Below are positions 13,730 through 26,789 of a DNA stretch of 64,000 bases, piece after piece. A program made the position numbers and the translations under genes. The notes below the pieces were generated by a model. It worked only from the letters and a program-made list of their open reading frames with translations. It did not search any database and was not told where the DNA came from. Source of the DNA: Vespula vulgaris (Eukaryota > Arthropoda > Insecta > Hymenoptera > Vespidae); assembly GCF_905475345.1 (NCBI RefSeq), contig NC_066590.1, positions 372,001-436,000 of the forward strand. The letters run 5' to 3'. Each line of letters starts with the position of its first letter. Position 1 is the first letter of the stretch.

Positions 13730-15888
13730 GTTGAATTATGCATGATTCTTTTTTGATTTCACTGTAGCAAATTACAGAAGCAACTTTGAAGTAAAGCAGC
13801 TATATAAATTAAATTTTTCAGCAGTCTCTTTTCAACTTCATTATCTTTTTGATTTAATTTATACAACAACTGGACACTTCCTTCGAATAGGTTAAATCAA
13901 TCGAAAAACAAAAAAAATAATTCTGTGAACTCATTCTAATTGTTATACGATGACTAGTCTTATAATTTTTTGATTTAACTTTTAAAAAGAAATGAGTATA
14001 TCTCTATCATTAGATTAATCGTTCTTTATATTGTTTGAAAATATTTAGCCATTACGTAAAATTAACTTCTATAACGTTGTATCTATTCGTAATTTTAAAT
14101 TTATACAAATTTCATTAAAACTTAATATATGTAGATTCCATTAATACTAAATAAGAATGTAATACTCGTAATAAACATTACCAAAAGAAAAGATTAACGA
14201 ACGTTTTGAATAAGATATAAAAATACAAATCATCCATAGTTTAAGCTAATTACATCCTATCAAAATAGTACCGATATTATGAAACATCGAAATACGCATC
14301 ATTCGTGATTAATTCCTCTTCTTTGAATTACTTCCTTATCACCCTTTGTTTAAAACACGTATATAAGTAAAATAATTATCGCTTTCGATCATTTTACTTT
14401 TTTATTTTAATTATTTGTTTTTCTTTTATTTTCTTTTACTTTTTCTCATTATTTTATTGATGCTGTAAATATTATACAATGTTGTCATGATTACCTAACC
14501 TCTGATCTTAAAATCGTATTTTATTCTACGAAAATCGTCAACATCTCAATATATTTTTTCTACTATATAAAAAAAAAACTTCCATTAATAAAACATTGGT
14601 AAATTCTGTGATTTATAATCTTTAAGCCTTTAAGAACATTTAAGAGAGATAATAACATTTATGGTTACTATTTAATTAAATCAGTCCACGACAAAAATTT
14701 CATATAATGCTTGTCAAATTTTTGTTGTTTGTAGTAAGATACCTTAATACTTAGATTAATAAATATAGCATGTATAAATTAATAAAATATTTTTGTAAAA
14801 AAAAAAGAAAAGTTTATAACTTCATCAAACTTTAATAAAAAGTCATCTATGAGAATTTTTAGATTATTAAACAATCAATGAAATTATATACAAAGCAAAT
14901 AAAATACTTCTAAAGATAATGAATTATTTATAATTATACTTTTTCTAAGACTACAAAAAATATATTAATATATTTAATGATAAAAATCATACATCTTCGT
15001 TATAAAAAAAAATTCAAGTAAAGATGTATTATCGATAATCTTTCAACAATATATTTGAAATTTTCTTGATAGAATTAAGAATCAATAAAATAATATTTTA
15101 AAGTTAAATATATTTTTAAATGATTATTTAAATCTCTGAAAATTTAGATCTCAATTTGATTTATCATTACAGCTACTTCAACATTTAGTATGATTTATAG
15201 AACTTAATTATTATTTTTCAAACATTATCTCAATGTACATCTTCTTACTTTTAGTACATTATATAAATGGCAATTGTGTGTCTTGTTTGCACATAAATTT
15301 TAAGATACTGTATAAGATCACTAACATATTACACAATTTCAGAATGACATTTCATTGTCCAAAAAAATAATTCACGAAATATTAAGGTTATGATAAATAT
15401 TTTACAGATACATGTATACTCTATTCTATCACATCAATCTCATTAATCTATTTACATTAGTCTTATATTTTATCTTTTTTTTATTTAAATAGAGATATGA
15501 GTTGATCGGACATTACTGAACAATCGCAAAAAAGCGATGGTGTCGACATAATTTATCGACGAATTTGATCGTCTACATTATGAAATTTAAGGGAAAGTAA
15601 AAAAAAAAGAGCAAAAAAAAATAAGAATGATATCGAAAGTAAGAAAAAATAAGAAAATATGAGCGAATGAAATAATAAAAAGGAAAAGAAAAGAAATAAA
15701 GTAAAGGAATAATGTATACGATGACAGATCGTCACAAATTAAATGGTCTTTCTTACCTCGCCATTAGCGATGTTGATACCAAGATAAATATCGCCAAAGG
15801 AACCCGAACCGATTTTCCTTAACAACCGATACTTGCCAGCCACAATAAAGTCGCTCTTTCCCATTACCAGCGTCACCGCCGACGCCAT
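11593..15888 (-). CDS. CkIalpha: Casein kinase I alpha
   Basis: Ser/Thr kinase of the Wnt/beta-catenin and Hedgehog pathways. Coding exons on the minus strand: 15757-15888, 12837-12946, 12494-12716, 12054-12347 and 11593-11973, giving 379 residues. The kinase core is complete: glycine loop GSGSFG (27-32), VAIK-type lysine 49, catalytic loop HRDIKPDN with Asp139, DFG at 160-162, and the CK1 hallmark SINAHLGIEQSRRDD. The sequence tracks vertebrate CSNK1A1 closely (MASAV start, FIVAGKYRLLRKIGSGSFGD). The 2.8 kb first intron (12947-15756) is GT-AG. The last intron (11974-12053) uses a GC donor (AAG|gcatgt). The C-terminal tail after the kinase domain is divergent and may have an alternative end. 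A strong acceptor at about 15955 suggests a further 5' UTR exon upstream. Confidence 0.96.
12947..15756 (-). other. First intron of casein kinase I alpha
   Basis: Large AT-rich intron with a pure (GT)18 microsatellite at 13693-13728 and several A-rich tracts. No additional exon was recognised on either strand. Confidence 0.7.
13693..13728. repeat. (GT)18 microsatellite
   Basis: Uninterrupted GT run in the casein kinase I alpha first intron. Confidence 0.97.
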
Positions 15889-17207
15889 GTCACCCGTGGC
15901 TTCTTTACGCCTCTTTAGTTCGACGACGCTTTCCTGTTCTCCCTGCGCACGGTCCTAGCAAAAGGGAAAAGTAGCAGGCAGTCTCACTCGATCCTAAACT
16001 ACCGTTGGAATATCTCTTCTCTTAGATCAGAGCTTTTTAGCTTACGCCTGAAGATATCTAGTGACGTCTTGACGATTCCAACGTGCCACGAAGGCGTTTA
16101 GGATACGAAATTTCCTTTATTCCGTGGTGAACGTCGGAATATAGTAGGAAAAATCACTGCTGGTACGACGTACCCCACCAGCCCGTCGACATTTTCCCTT
16201 TCGCTTAAACCTAGAAGCAGCACGAAGTAACTGTGAACCGATGTTGCGGGGATACGATGCGTCACGAACAAGGAGAGTAAGAAAGAAAGAGAGAGAAACA
16301 GTGAATGTGTGAGAGGAAAAGAGGGATAGAGAAGAGTGAGAGGGGGGGGAGCCAGGAGAGAAAGCGCTGCTCAAGACAGTTGCTTCTTTCCTGTAACATC
16401 GATAATTATATGTAAAACACTTCTTTACGATTCTTCCCAAAATTAAGAGCTGTAATAATAGATAAAAATTCGACAGAGTACCTGAACGTCTTTTTAATGA
16501 CGTTGTTTAAACTTGATTACGTGAAGTAGTTCGCTTGAATACGCAGTTGCAAACTGCCCATCAGGAGCGTATCTACAGTTTGTCAAATACAAATTTTTAT
16601 CGCGCATCTTTTGAAATTTTATATTTAATTCATATTTTTTATATTCCTTCTTTATATATTTTATTATATTATTACTTTTACAATAGGATAACAGTCAGAC
16701 TATTATAATTATAATTCTTCTAAACATACTATAACGATTTATGTTGTTGCAAAGTAATTTACCAGTTAAAATAATTTCTAAATAAATCTATAAACGATCG
16801 TGTGTATGTTATGTGATTAATATAAATATATATTACTAGATTAAAAGTATATATGTGAGACTTTTTATAACTTTTATACGTTCTAATAAATATATTTAAT
16901 TTTAGTATTGTCATTCAAACTTACATAAAATAATAATTAATACATATTTTTCCTGAACACATTAGAGACCATTATCTATCAAAATTTTTCCATCTGATTC
17001 CATCATTCGAAAATCAAAGTAACCAATAAGCAAGCAGAAATACTAATAAGCTACTAACTATTACTTACTGCCTGTTATCGCTCGAGTTAAAGAGGTTAGT
17101 CTCGGATGGTTTCGGGCAATCTCGTACAATTTCGGAAAATATCGGATTGTCTCGAGATTTTATACTACGGAGACCCGTGGAAGTGACGACAGAAGAGTGG
17201 TTCCAAA
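15889..17207. promoter_or_regulatory. Divergent intergenic region between casein kinase I alpha and ATP synthase b
   Basis: 1.3 kb separating two divergent start codons. It should contain the 5' UTRs and promoters of both genes. The stretch 15.9-16.5 kb is more GC- and CpG-rich than its surroundings and probably includes the kinase's 5' UTR. A GA-rich purine tract lies at 16277-16350. I see no clear TATA box. Confidence 0.5.
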
Positions 17208-18553
17208 ATGTTGTCGAGACTTGCCCTTCGTAATGGTAATTGATATTTATATTCAAGATGAAATAATAATTTTCTAAAATACAACAATAGTGAACATATT
17301 TTTGATATTAATGCGATACATTATATCATATCCGTTGCTATTACCATAATTTGTATATGTAGTTACCGTTTATTTCATTTCTATTATATAATAATATATT
17401 TTTCAATTTTGTCAATATTTCAATAAATTAAGTTTTAGTTAATCGATTCGATTTAAACCAAAATTAATTATATTTTTTAAACCTCTATTAATAGCTAATG
17501 GACTCATTTGTGCTAATGATAGATTATTGATTGATTTGTTTTGCGATAAAATCTTATAAAAGGAATGTATTTTTATGTTATTTAGCTCAAACATTACCAT
17601 TAGCTATTCGTGGTATACAGGCAGTTACAATGTCAAATGGCCCTAGACCCGTACGTCTAGTAGATCCACCTCCTGTCAGATTTGGATTTATTCCTGATGA
17701 ATGGTTTACTTTCTTTTACTCAAAAACTGGAGTAACAGGTAATCTGCAACAAATAATAACTTTTACCTGTATTCCTTTATTGATAACGGTAGTAGTTATA
17801 TATGTTTTATTTAAATTATAATTAATTAAATATATATAATTATTTTTTATATAAAATTTTTTATTTTCAGGACCTTATATGTTTGCTACTAGTGTAGGAA
17901 CATATTTACTTTCCAAAGAAATATATGTCCTAGAACATGAATTTTATAATGCTCTTTCATTTGTGGTTATATGGATAATTTTGGTTAAGAAATTAGGGCC
18001 TCCTTTATCAAAATATCTAGAAAAAGAACAAAATGCTGAAATTGAGTCATGGGAAGAAAGTAGAAAGGAACAAATCGACACTGCCGAAGAAAATATAAAA
18101 AATATAAAAGATGCAGTATGGAGAGCCGAAGGACAAAGCCTCCTCATGGAGGCCAAGAGAGAAAACATAAAAATACAGTTGGAGGCTGTATATAGGGAAC
18201 GTCTTGCTCAAATTTATAACGAGGTAGATCATTTTTATTCTTGTCATATATTATAAAAATATATTTAAATGTAGTTCATATATTATTAATCTAATGAGAT
18301 ATAAAGGTAATACTTCATACACACATATACACACAAACACACACATATATATATATATTAATATTTGTATTTTTAGGTAAAGAATCGTTTAGACTACAAT
18401 GCTCAAATACAGATAGTAGAGCGAAGAATAGCTCAAAAACATATGGTACAGTGGATCATAAAGAATGTGTTAAAAGCCATTACACCAGAACAAGAAAAAG
18501 CAACTCTTCAACAATGTATCAAAGATCTTCAAGCACTTGCTTCAAAAGCATAA
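17208..18553 (+). CDS. ATPsynB: ATP synthase subunit b, mitochondrial precursor
   Basis: Peripheral-stalk subunit of the mitochondrial F1Fo ATP synthase, holding F1 to the membrane part. Exons 17208-17235, 17586-17738, 17871-18223 and 18377-18553 give 236 residues. The N-terminus MLSRLALRN is a short basic presequence. The RLVDPPPVRFGFIPDEWF segment and the following GPYMFATSVGTYLLSKEIYV segment are typical of the animal subunit. The C-terminal half is charged helix rich in Glu, Lys and Gln. An AATAAA lies at 18578, only 25 bases after the stop. Promoter and 5' UTR lie in the divergent interval shared with casein kinase I alpha. Confidence 0.95.
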
Positions 18554-19569
18554 GGGATTATTATAAATATAAATACAAATAAAATCCTTTATGTAAGTCT
18601 GTTAGAAGAAATAGAAAGATTAGTATGACTCATTCTAAAATAGACTATGAGTATACTACAAACGAATAAAAACAATATCTTTATTAATTAAACAATATTA
18701 TTATCAAATTTTGATGATCTAATAAAATCTTCAATACAGCTTGATGATACCTCTGTTTAACCGAATTTCTCTTCTCATGTGTCATGTTTCTTTTTTTCTA
18801 TTTTACTTCTTTATATAACCGTAGTACTTTTATTTATTGTTATTATACATTTCTAAGATATAAATTGTAAAATGAAAAAGTATTACGAATAGAAGTATTT
18901 TCCATGAATGTTTACTGTGTTTTTATATTATAAAAAATTTGAGATTTCATCCATAAAATGAAATTCAAGATCTAAAATAATTGCAGCTCTAAAAATCGCT
19001 AAAACATAACAAAAATTTTTTATTTATATATAAAAATCCAAAAATATCGATTTTAATAATACTTTCTAGAATTCCATGATCAAACGAAAGTGCTTATTTC
19101 AATTTGGTCCAATCAGAACAATAGATATTATTTTTTCTTAATCCTCCAATCCTCTTTTAATGAGCCGTCCCATATTTTCATAGACACAACCATTCTATAC
19201 GTAAGTATAAGCTTTATGGTTGTACTTTTAACCATGATTGCAATCAGCTGCGATATGTCGGAATTGTAGATGAAACCAGCTTTAACACTGAACGAGTTGT
19301 GCGAGCATTTGCGAGTATGTATTTTGGTACTTTTCGGTACTAATCTGTAGTCGTCATCAGTTGTAATATTTGCGATAAAAAACGAATGCAGTTTTAGTTT
19401 ACCAATTTGTTTATTTTTCAAATCACTTTTTTAATGCAAGTATTAACATAACGCATTAAAATAAAAAATTGGAAATCAAAAATTTGTTCATTAAATTTTT
19501 ACAAGTATTTTTATTGGTAGAGAATTATAGTAAAAACGTCATAGCACATAGGTGTGTATATGTGTCCAA
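18554..19569. other. Intergenic region between ATP synthase b and golgin-84
   Basis: Contains the short 3' UTR of ATP synthase b and presumably the golgin-84 promoter. A minus-strand open frame at 19128-19421 has no recognisable domain and no supporting context. I do not call it a gene. Confidence 0.6.
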
Positions 19570-21754
19570 ATGGCTTGGCTGTCAGATATTACAGATAAAG
19601 TAGAGGATCTATTGAATAAGATAGATAAAAATAGTGCAACTGTCTTGAACAGTGATTATTGGAAGCGGTAAATATTAATATTATTTTTGTAATGAAGTGC
19701 TGTATATTTACACTTAAGAACTAGATATTAACTTTATACAGTACCAAACCTCTTTTGTGTAAGATCTATGTATTTATGCCTATTTCAGCTACGATAATAA
19801 TATTATTACAAAATCTTCCTTGGAAACTCCAAAACAGTTTACACACGAAGAAAATCTTTTGGACTATCTAAATACATCGTCAAAAAGTGTGACAAAAACA
19901 GTGGAATCTGGACTATCGTCGCCAATACCTTCATTATTAATGGAACGACCTACGAATAATATAGATTCCATATTACAATTATCAGTTCAGAATAATGAAC
20001 CAAATCCTGAAAGTACATGTACTTCTATAAATACAATTGATGGTGAAAATTATAGTTTTGAAAATGACCTACAAATTAGAAATATGCATTTAAGAAATCA
20101 AATACATAGATATCAAGATAATGCTTTTGATTCACAAATGATACAAAGAGCGGCAGATGATGGTAATTATATATAATTCTTAATTATAATTTTAATTTTT
20201 TGCAATAAATTTGTACAATTTATTTTCTTTCTTTAACTTATATCTAGATCATACTTTGGAAGTTGTCGAGCCAAAATATTCATATGATTCAAAAGTGCAA
20301 TCATTAGACACAGATGAATTAATAATTTCACCTGATACTTTATTAAAATCTTCATCTGAAACTTTAACAGATCATCAAAAACAGATTGTAGTGTTAAATA
20401 ATAAATTACAGTCCTTAAGAACTACAAACATCCAAATGTTAAAACAGATGACAGATTTACAAACTGTTCTTAGTAGAAGTAGATTAGAATTACTTTCCAC
20501 TAGATCTGAATTAGAACAACATAAAGCAAGAGCTTTTAGAATATTACAGGACAAAGAAAAGTTAATAGCAGAGTTAAGACGAAATGAATTTACAGGCATA
20601 GATGATGCTACTCTTGTAGAATTAAAACAATTGAGGTAATAACTATAAAACTATATTACTATAATAATATATTATAAAACTATAATAATTAATTAAACAA
20701 TTTCAAAACAAATATTAAGCATACTAAGTTTTAAAATAAAAATTATTATATATATTATATATACATAAATAAATATATAGATAATATTACAGGCAAGAAC
20801 GCGATCTTCTCAGAGAAGAAAATCAACAAACTCATGAACAATTAAGAACAGTACGTGATGAATTAAATAATACTGATCTTAATTTAGAAAAAATGAGACA
20901 AAGATATAATGAAATAAATTTAAAATCTCAAGAGAGTCTTGCAAGTGAAAGACAAAGAAGACAAGATGCAGAAGAAATTGCAAGATTACACTCGGAGGTA
21001 ACATATAGTATATGATTGTAGATTTTTCGATTAACAAAAATAAGAATAATTTATTTTAGGAGATAAGGTCACTAAAAGATGAAATAACTCGTCAACAAAA
21101 TAATTATACTATACAAATACAAAAACAAGATGCAGAAATATCTAGACTCCGGTTGCAGTTGTCTGCAACATCTACACCAAATAGTGAAGTAGAATCTAGA
21201 TTAGCCACTCTTACTCAAACTTTAGTGCTGAAACAACAAGCACTAGAGAACATAACAACAGAACGTAATGCATTGCGTCTTCAGTTTGAAAAACTAGAGG
21301 TAAATTTAATAGAATAAAAAATTTTATTTATTACTTAATTTAAATTATAATAATATATCTTGTTATTAGCTTGAGTTTAGAACTATTATAGGAAATTCCA
21401 ATAGAAATGTAGCATACAATAATACAAACGATAATGATGATGTAAAAACTCAAGTTCCTATGTTTTTAATGGAAACACCATTTGATACTGGTGTCACCAG
21501 ACGAGTAAAGAGAGCTTATTCTTCATTGGATGCTATCAGTATTCGTACAGGAGTTTTTTTAAGACGATATCCACTTGCAAGAATTTTAGTACTAATTTAT
21601 ATGGCGAGTATATAGCAAATTTTATTCTAATTAATTAAAATCCTATTATTGCTTACTGTGTAAATATCTGTTAATTATTTTTTACGTTTTTTAGGCATTA
21701 CTTCAATTCTGGGTTCTTGTGGTACTCTTTTCACAATCACCAGAAGCACATTGA
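19570..21754 (+). CDS. Golgin84: Golgin-84 (golgin subfamily A member 5)
   Basis: Tail-anchored Golgi coiled-coil tether that captures intra-Golgi vesicles and binds Rab GTPases. Exons: 19570-19667, 19789-20162, 20248-20635, 20793-20997, 21060-21299, 21370-21603 and 21695-21754, giving 532 residues. The N-terminus MAWLSDITDKVEDLLNKID matches the conserved golgin-84 start. The centre is a long coiled coil (about residues 200-430). The C-terminus has the conserved FLRRYPLARILVLIYM segment running into a single membrane anchor (about 505-525) with a short luminal tail ending PEAH. The last intron (21604-21694) needs a GC donor (ATG|gcgagt) to join IYM to ALLQFW, as in the vertebrate protein. Possible AATAAA sites at 22046 and 22194. 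Confidence 0.95.
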
Positions 21755-22949
21755 TATAAATTAACATTAGATAACTAGAAATCATTGTTATTTTTATATA
21801 GATATTTAGCAAAGAAGTTAATTATTGATAGAGTTATCTCAGTATGCTAAACTTTTATAAATTATTTAATTATCATAAATTAAGGTATATGTAATACTCT
21901 TCATTTTATTCTTAATATTTGAAAATAGACTGTCTTGAAATTTTTAACAAAAATTAATCATTGCTTAATGAAGATCTACCAAAAATTTCGATTCACTTTG
22001 ATTAATAATTACAAAATGATAAGCATTTTAAATATTGTGGTATCAAATAAAAAGTTGTAGAAATTGGGAAACTCTAAAGTGAGAATGTTTAAAATCTAAT
22101 AAATCTTATTAAATAATTGACGATAGAAGAATAAAAGTATAATACACACGAATATACATTGATTGTATGCAATTCATGTCGATGCTTCGTGTCAATAAAA
22201 ATTGCAAATTCTAAGAGAAGAAAGATTCAGTCCTTTAAAACGTTACATTTGCCACTGGATAGGATCGCCAACTGTTGATAGAATTATGAACTGATTATAA
22301 ATCAAAAATTTTTGTTACCTACGTATTAACATCAATTAAAGTCATATTTTATTATTTCTGATTGATAGTGACATTAAAGAGCTCTTAAGTTAATTTTTGT
22401 ATAAATTATATGATGGTAGAATTTTGATAAACATCACTTTATTATTAGAATCATATTTCCTTTTTAAATGGGTGATTTAAGCCTAGGGAATATTTTTAAA
22501 CAATGATTACAATTATGTAGAAATATTATTACATGATACTTTCCCAAATCCTACGAAATTTATATTCCTATGTGATATCAAATCGATAAAAAAAAAAACA
22601 ATAGTTATAAAATACAATTTTTTTATCTTTGACGTGCTATCCACACAATTTATACATCGGATGTTATCATTTTTATACAGAGATAGCAATATTAATGCAC
22701 CTATTGGCAAAGGCAAAGGAGAAAAACTTTCATTGGACCGAATTAATTTCTATAGTTGGTAGAACTGTGACAAAATTTGATACAATATCAGAACGTAGTT
22801 TATCCTCATTCCTCGGCTTGAGCGTAAAAATTCCGAATATTCACGTAATAAGGAAACTGGCATCGATTGTTCCTCGTGGTGAACGGTCGTACCAAGAATA
22901 ATACAATAGAAGATTTAATAATACTTATGTAGAAATAAAGAGGGAAAGC
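21755..22949. other. Intergenic region between golgin-84 and ARMC8
   Basis: Golgin-84 3' UTR followed by the ARMC8 promoter and 5' UTR. An open frame at 22629-22901 runs up to the ARMC8 start but has no recognisable similarity and probably belongs to the 5' flank. Confidence 0.6.
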
Positions 22950-25900
22950 ATGGTTTCGGTGATGCAGCCATTCATGGTGAGTCAACGAGATCAGATTTAC
23001 AAGTTTGCACCGGTTTTGCTTTTGGCTTTGGTATTAATATCATGTAAGTATAGTTAATGACAGTGAATTAAAAAAATGACTTTTCCATTATATCCTTAGG
23101 ATGTTGAAAGTTCAAGGAGCTACATCGATGAGCTGTATTCGCCGGATCCTCATAAATGTTTACAAGCAATTATGTGAGTGAGCGTGAGACTTAACCTCTA
23201 ATTCCGATTATGCACAAATATCATTTTTAGAAGATACATACCAACGTTAGTCATTAAGAAGTCATGAATTAGTTATTAATTATATAAGTGATTCGTATAA
23301 AATTTTATTATTTAAATAAATCGTAAATGTTTACTTTGCTATTTATTTTGAATTAAGTGCTATTACTGTGATGAAAATAAATTTCACATATTTGTTTAAT
23401 ATATGTCTCAATTATCTATGCGATTCTTGTTTATAAATATATATATATATATAATCCTTTGTATATAGAAACTGTAATAATATCAGATTTTTTATTTTAG
23501 ATGCCTTAAAAATTCTGTAATTGGAAGCAATAGACAAAAAGGTTCAGTAATAGCACAAGGTGTAGTGCCTCGATTGTTACAATTACTTGGTAATTCATCT
23601 GGCACACTAGCAGAGCGTATACAGCTAGAATCAGCTGTAACATTAGGTTCTTTGGCTAAGGGTACTGATCAACATGTCTTAGCTCTCATTGACTTGGGTG
23701 TGGTACCATTACTTCTTCAAGTTTTGCTTTCTATGCCTATCTCTGATTCCAATGCAGAAGGAAAAGGAAAAATATTAGATTCATTAAACGAAGCATGTCT
23801 GCGTTGCTTACGTACAGTGTTCCAACACACCGCAGCACCTGTTCATTCTATATACCAGGATCCTGCTTTGGTGCCACGTTTATTATCATTAGCAAGCCGA
23901 TCTGTTACTTGTCAAGTTTGCGTAGCAACAATCTTAACAACGGCATGTAAGGTATGAATATATAATGTGTTTGGGCTTTTAATTTTTCTATAAGTAAAAA
24001 GAAATTAATTTATTTTATTGTTAGACTGCGGAAGAACAAAATGCCCTTTCTAAAGGAGGAGCGGTTGAAACATTAGCAATGCAACTCGATTCGCCGTTAG
24101 CTGATGTACAATTGCCTGCATTGGCTTGTCTTGCAAACATGTGCTATCAAAATCATATGGTGTCTGCTATGGTTGCGGGAGCAACAACAAGTAATACTCT
24201 TAGAGGTAAACTTGTACCCGTAGCGTTAGGACAATTGATGGGACGTGAGAGAAGTTCATTAGTCCAACTGGAAGCTGCAAGATGTATAGCTTATATGCAT
24301 AGGGCTGGTGCATTACCGTCTACAGATCCAAGAGTCGTATATCGTGCTTTACCTTGTCTTGTGAGACTTTGTCATAGAGATCGGCCACCACGAGAAAGAA
24401 TAGCTGCAGCAGAGACATTAGCTTATCTTACAGAAGTTGATACTGATTTGCAACGTTTAGCTTCTATTAGTAATCACCTTATTCCAACATTAGCCGAGTT
24501 ATTAAGACCACATTCACAGGTAGAGTTTAAATATTTTGTTGATATCGGTATTTAAATATCTATGAATTTAATTGCTTTATTTAACACAAAATTTATTTTA
24601 TTATTCTTATTTATAGGTTCAAGATGCGACATTAACACAAGATATGCGCCAAGCTGCATTTAGAGCTTTTGCTTCTCTTGGTGCTAATGATGAAGACATT
24701 CGAAAACGCATCATAGAAACGGAGAGTTTAATGGAACAAGTTGTTTCTGGTTTACAAGATCCTGGTGGTCCTCGAGTTCGTTTAGCTGCAGTTAGATGTT
24801 TACATTCTCTTTCTAGAAGTGTGCAACAGCTTCGCACAACGTTTCAAGATCATGCAGTTTGGAGGCCCCTCATGCAATTACTTCATGGTGCAGATAAAGG
24901 GTTGGAAGGTATCATATTATTGTTGGTAATGATAAATAAATATACAATGCATACAATTTACTGATCCAATATGATTTTGTTATCATTTCTTCATAGGTAG
25001 AACAGAAAGTGAAGATGATTTATTGACTGTTGCCTCAAGCACTTTGTGTAATTTATTATTAGAATTCAGTCCAAGCAAAGAACCAATTCTTGAATCTGGC
25101 GGAGTAGAACTATTGTGTTCTCTTACCAAACGACCCGATCCAGCATTACGATTAAATGGCATTTGGGCTTTGATGAATGTTGCTTTTCAAGCGGAACAAC
25201 GTGTGAAGTCACAAATATTATCTTGCTTAGGCACTGACCAAATCTTTCGTCTTTTGGCTGATCCAGAATTAGCAGTTTTAATGAAGACGCTTGGTTTGTT
25301 ACGAAATTTGCTTTCTACAAAAGCACACATAGATCGTATAATGGGTGAACATGCAGCTCATTTTATGCAAGCAGTTATATTAGTATTAGAAGATCCAGAA
25401 CACCCAGCAGATGTAAAGGAACAAGCTCTCTGTATTTTGGCAAATGTAGCTGACGGTGATCGCGCCAGAGATCATATAATGGCTAATGAGGATGTTTTAA
25501 AGAAGCTAATGGATTACATGGTAAATATTAGTCGTTTTGTATATATTAAGAGAGACTAATTAGTATTCTAATAACTAATTAGTAATGTAAATAACTGTAT
25601 ATATTACCGAATCTTTTATTATATATTTCATTATCATAGATGCATAGCAATGTAAAGCTACAAGTTGCAGCAATTTTTTGCGTGTGCAATTTAGTGTGGA
25701 GAGAAGAACCTGGAGCAGCACAACGTCAAGCACGTTTAAAAGAATTAGGCCTTTATCGTATTCTTCAACAATTACGTCACACGAAAGATTCTCAACTATT
25801 TGATAAGTATGTTGCTATTTATTTTTTACTTTTTCTATATTAAAAGTCATTACACATGTATATTAAAAACATAGAGCATGCAATATAACATATATAATGA

Positions 25901-25968
25901 AGTTTTAACGTTATTATTATTTTTATTCCAGAGTAAAAACTGCCATGGCACAATTCTATGATGCATGA
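22950..25968 (+). CDS. Armc8: Armadillo repeat-containing protein 8 (GID/CTLH complex subunit)
   Basis: Scaffold subunit of the GID/CTLH E3 ubiquitin ligase (yeast Gid5), built of armadillo repeats. Exons: 22950-22976, 23100-23173, 23501-23951, 24025-24519, 24617-24908, 24997-25520, 25640-25806 and 25932-25968, giving 688 residues. Diagnostic stretches shared with vertebrate ARMC8 include RLAAVRCLHSLSRSVQQLRT, LCNLLLEFSPSKEPILESGG and LMKTLGLLRNLLST. The start ATG in MVSVMQPFM precedes a 27-base first coding exon. That exon is chosen because its phase fits and because DVESSRSYIDELYSPDPHK follows as in the family. All introns are GT-AG. An AATAAA lies at 26259. Confidence 0.96.
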
Positions 25969-26789
25969 ACATTGATCATGTTAATGACGAAGGTTAGATT
26001 TTGAATTTGTGAATTTTTTATTTGAATGATATTATTTGATGTAGAATTAATACTGTGATCCTGTGCTTTTGTTAATACATAAGCATCTTAAACCTACTGA
26101 AATAAGGTGAAAACAATATTTCTAAGCCTGAGCTTGTAGCTTATTTACACTATATTTATTTTATTTAAAGAAAAAGAATTATCTTAGAGAATGAACATAT
26201 ACTTTACGTATAGGAGAGAAGGTATGAATGCTGCTTGGTACCTTCCGAGTACCTTTCAAATAAAATAGTTTTTAATCCGAGTTCTCGATTGCAATAAGGA
26301 GAATCAAACATTTAGAAACATTACAAATACAAGAAAATATGAGAGTGCTTATATACATTCGATGTTTCAGTGCATCTTCTGGCAAATTGTACTATAATCT
26401 TTACATAGTAATCACATAATACATTTTATTATCGTGAGAACAAAATTTTTTTCATATATTTTAAATAAATATTTGACTAGTAGACCTTAATACATGTTTG
26501 GAGCTTGTATCTTTGGTAGAGAGCTTGTATGAAAAATTTATGAAATGGAAATATATCTCTTTATCATGGTTATGTTTAAACCATACTCTTAAAATATATA
26601 AATTTAATTATATTTTTAATTATTTTGAATAGCTTAAATGCAGGTATAGATTTATGCAATCACGTAATGTTGATAATGGATGAATATTTCATCAACACTC
26701 AGTATGCATAATGAAAAATAAAGCATCATTCTTTGTCCTGTTTATGCAACTAATCATGTTGTGACAATATCATATCAACGTCATACAGA
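25969..26789. other. Convergent 3' UTR region between ARMC8 and ICA1
   Basis: About 820 bases holding the two facing 3' UTRs. No other feature seen. Confidence 0.7.

Noticed and set aside
16117..16440. 107-codon minus-strand open frame upstream of casein kinase I alpha
   Set aside because: Falls in the kinase's probable 5' UTR/promoter, low-complexity Ser-rich stretch from a GA tract, no family resemblance.
19128..19421. 97-codon minus-strand open frame between ATP synthase b and golgin-84
   Set aside because: No recognisable domain, no convincing splice sites or composition change. Length is not exceptional for this much intergenic DNA.
22629..22901. 90-codon plus-strand open frame just upstream of ARMC8
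   Set aside because: Not in phase with ARMC8, no family resemblance. Probably promoter/5' UTR sequence.
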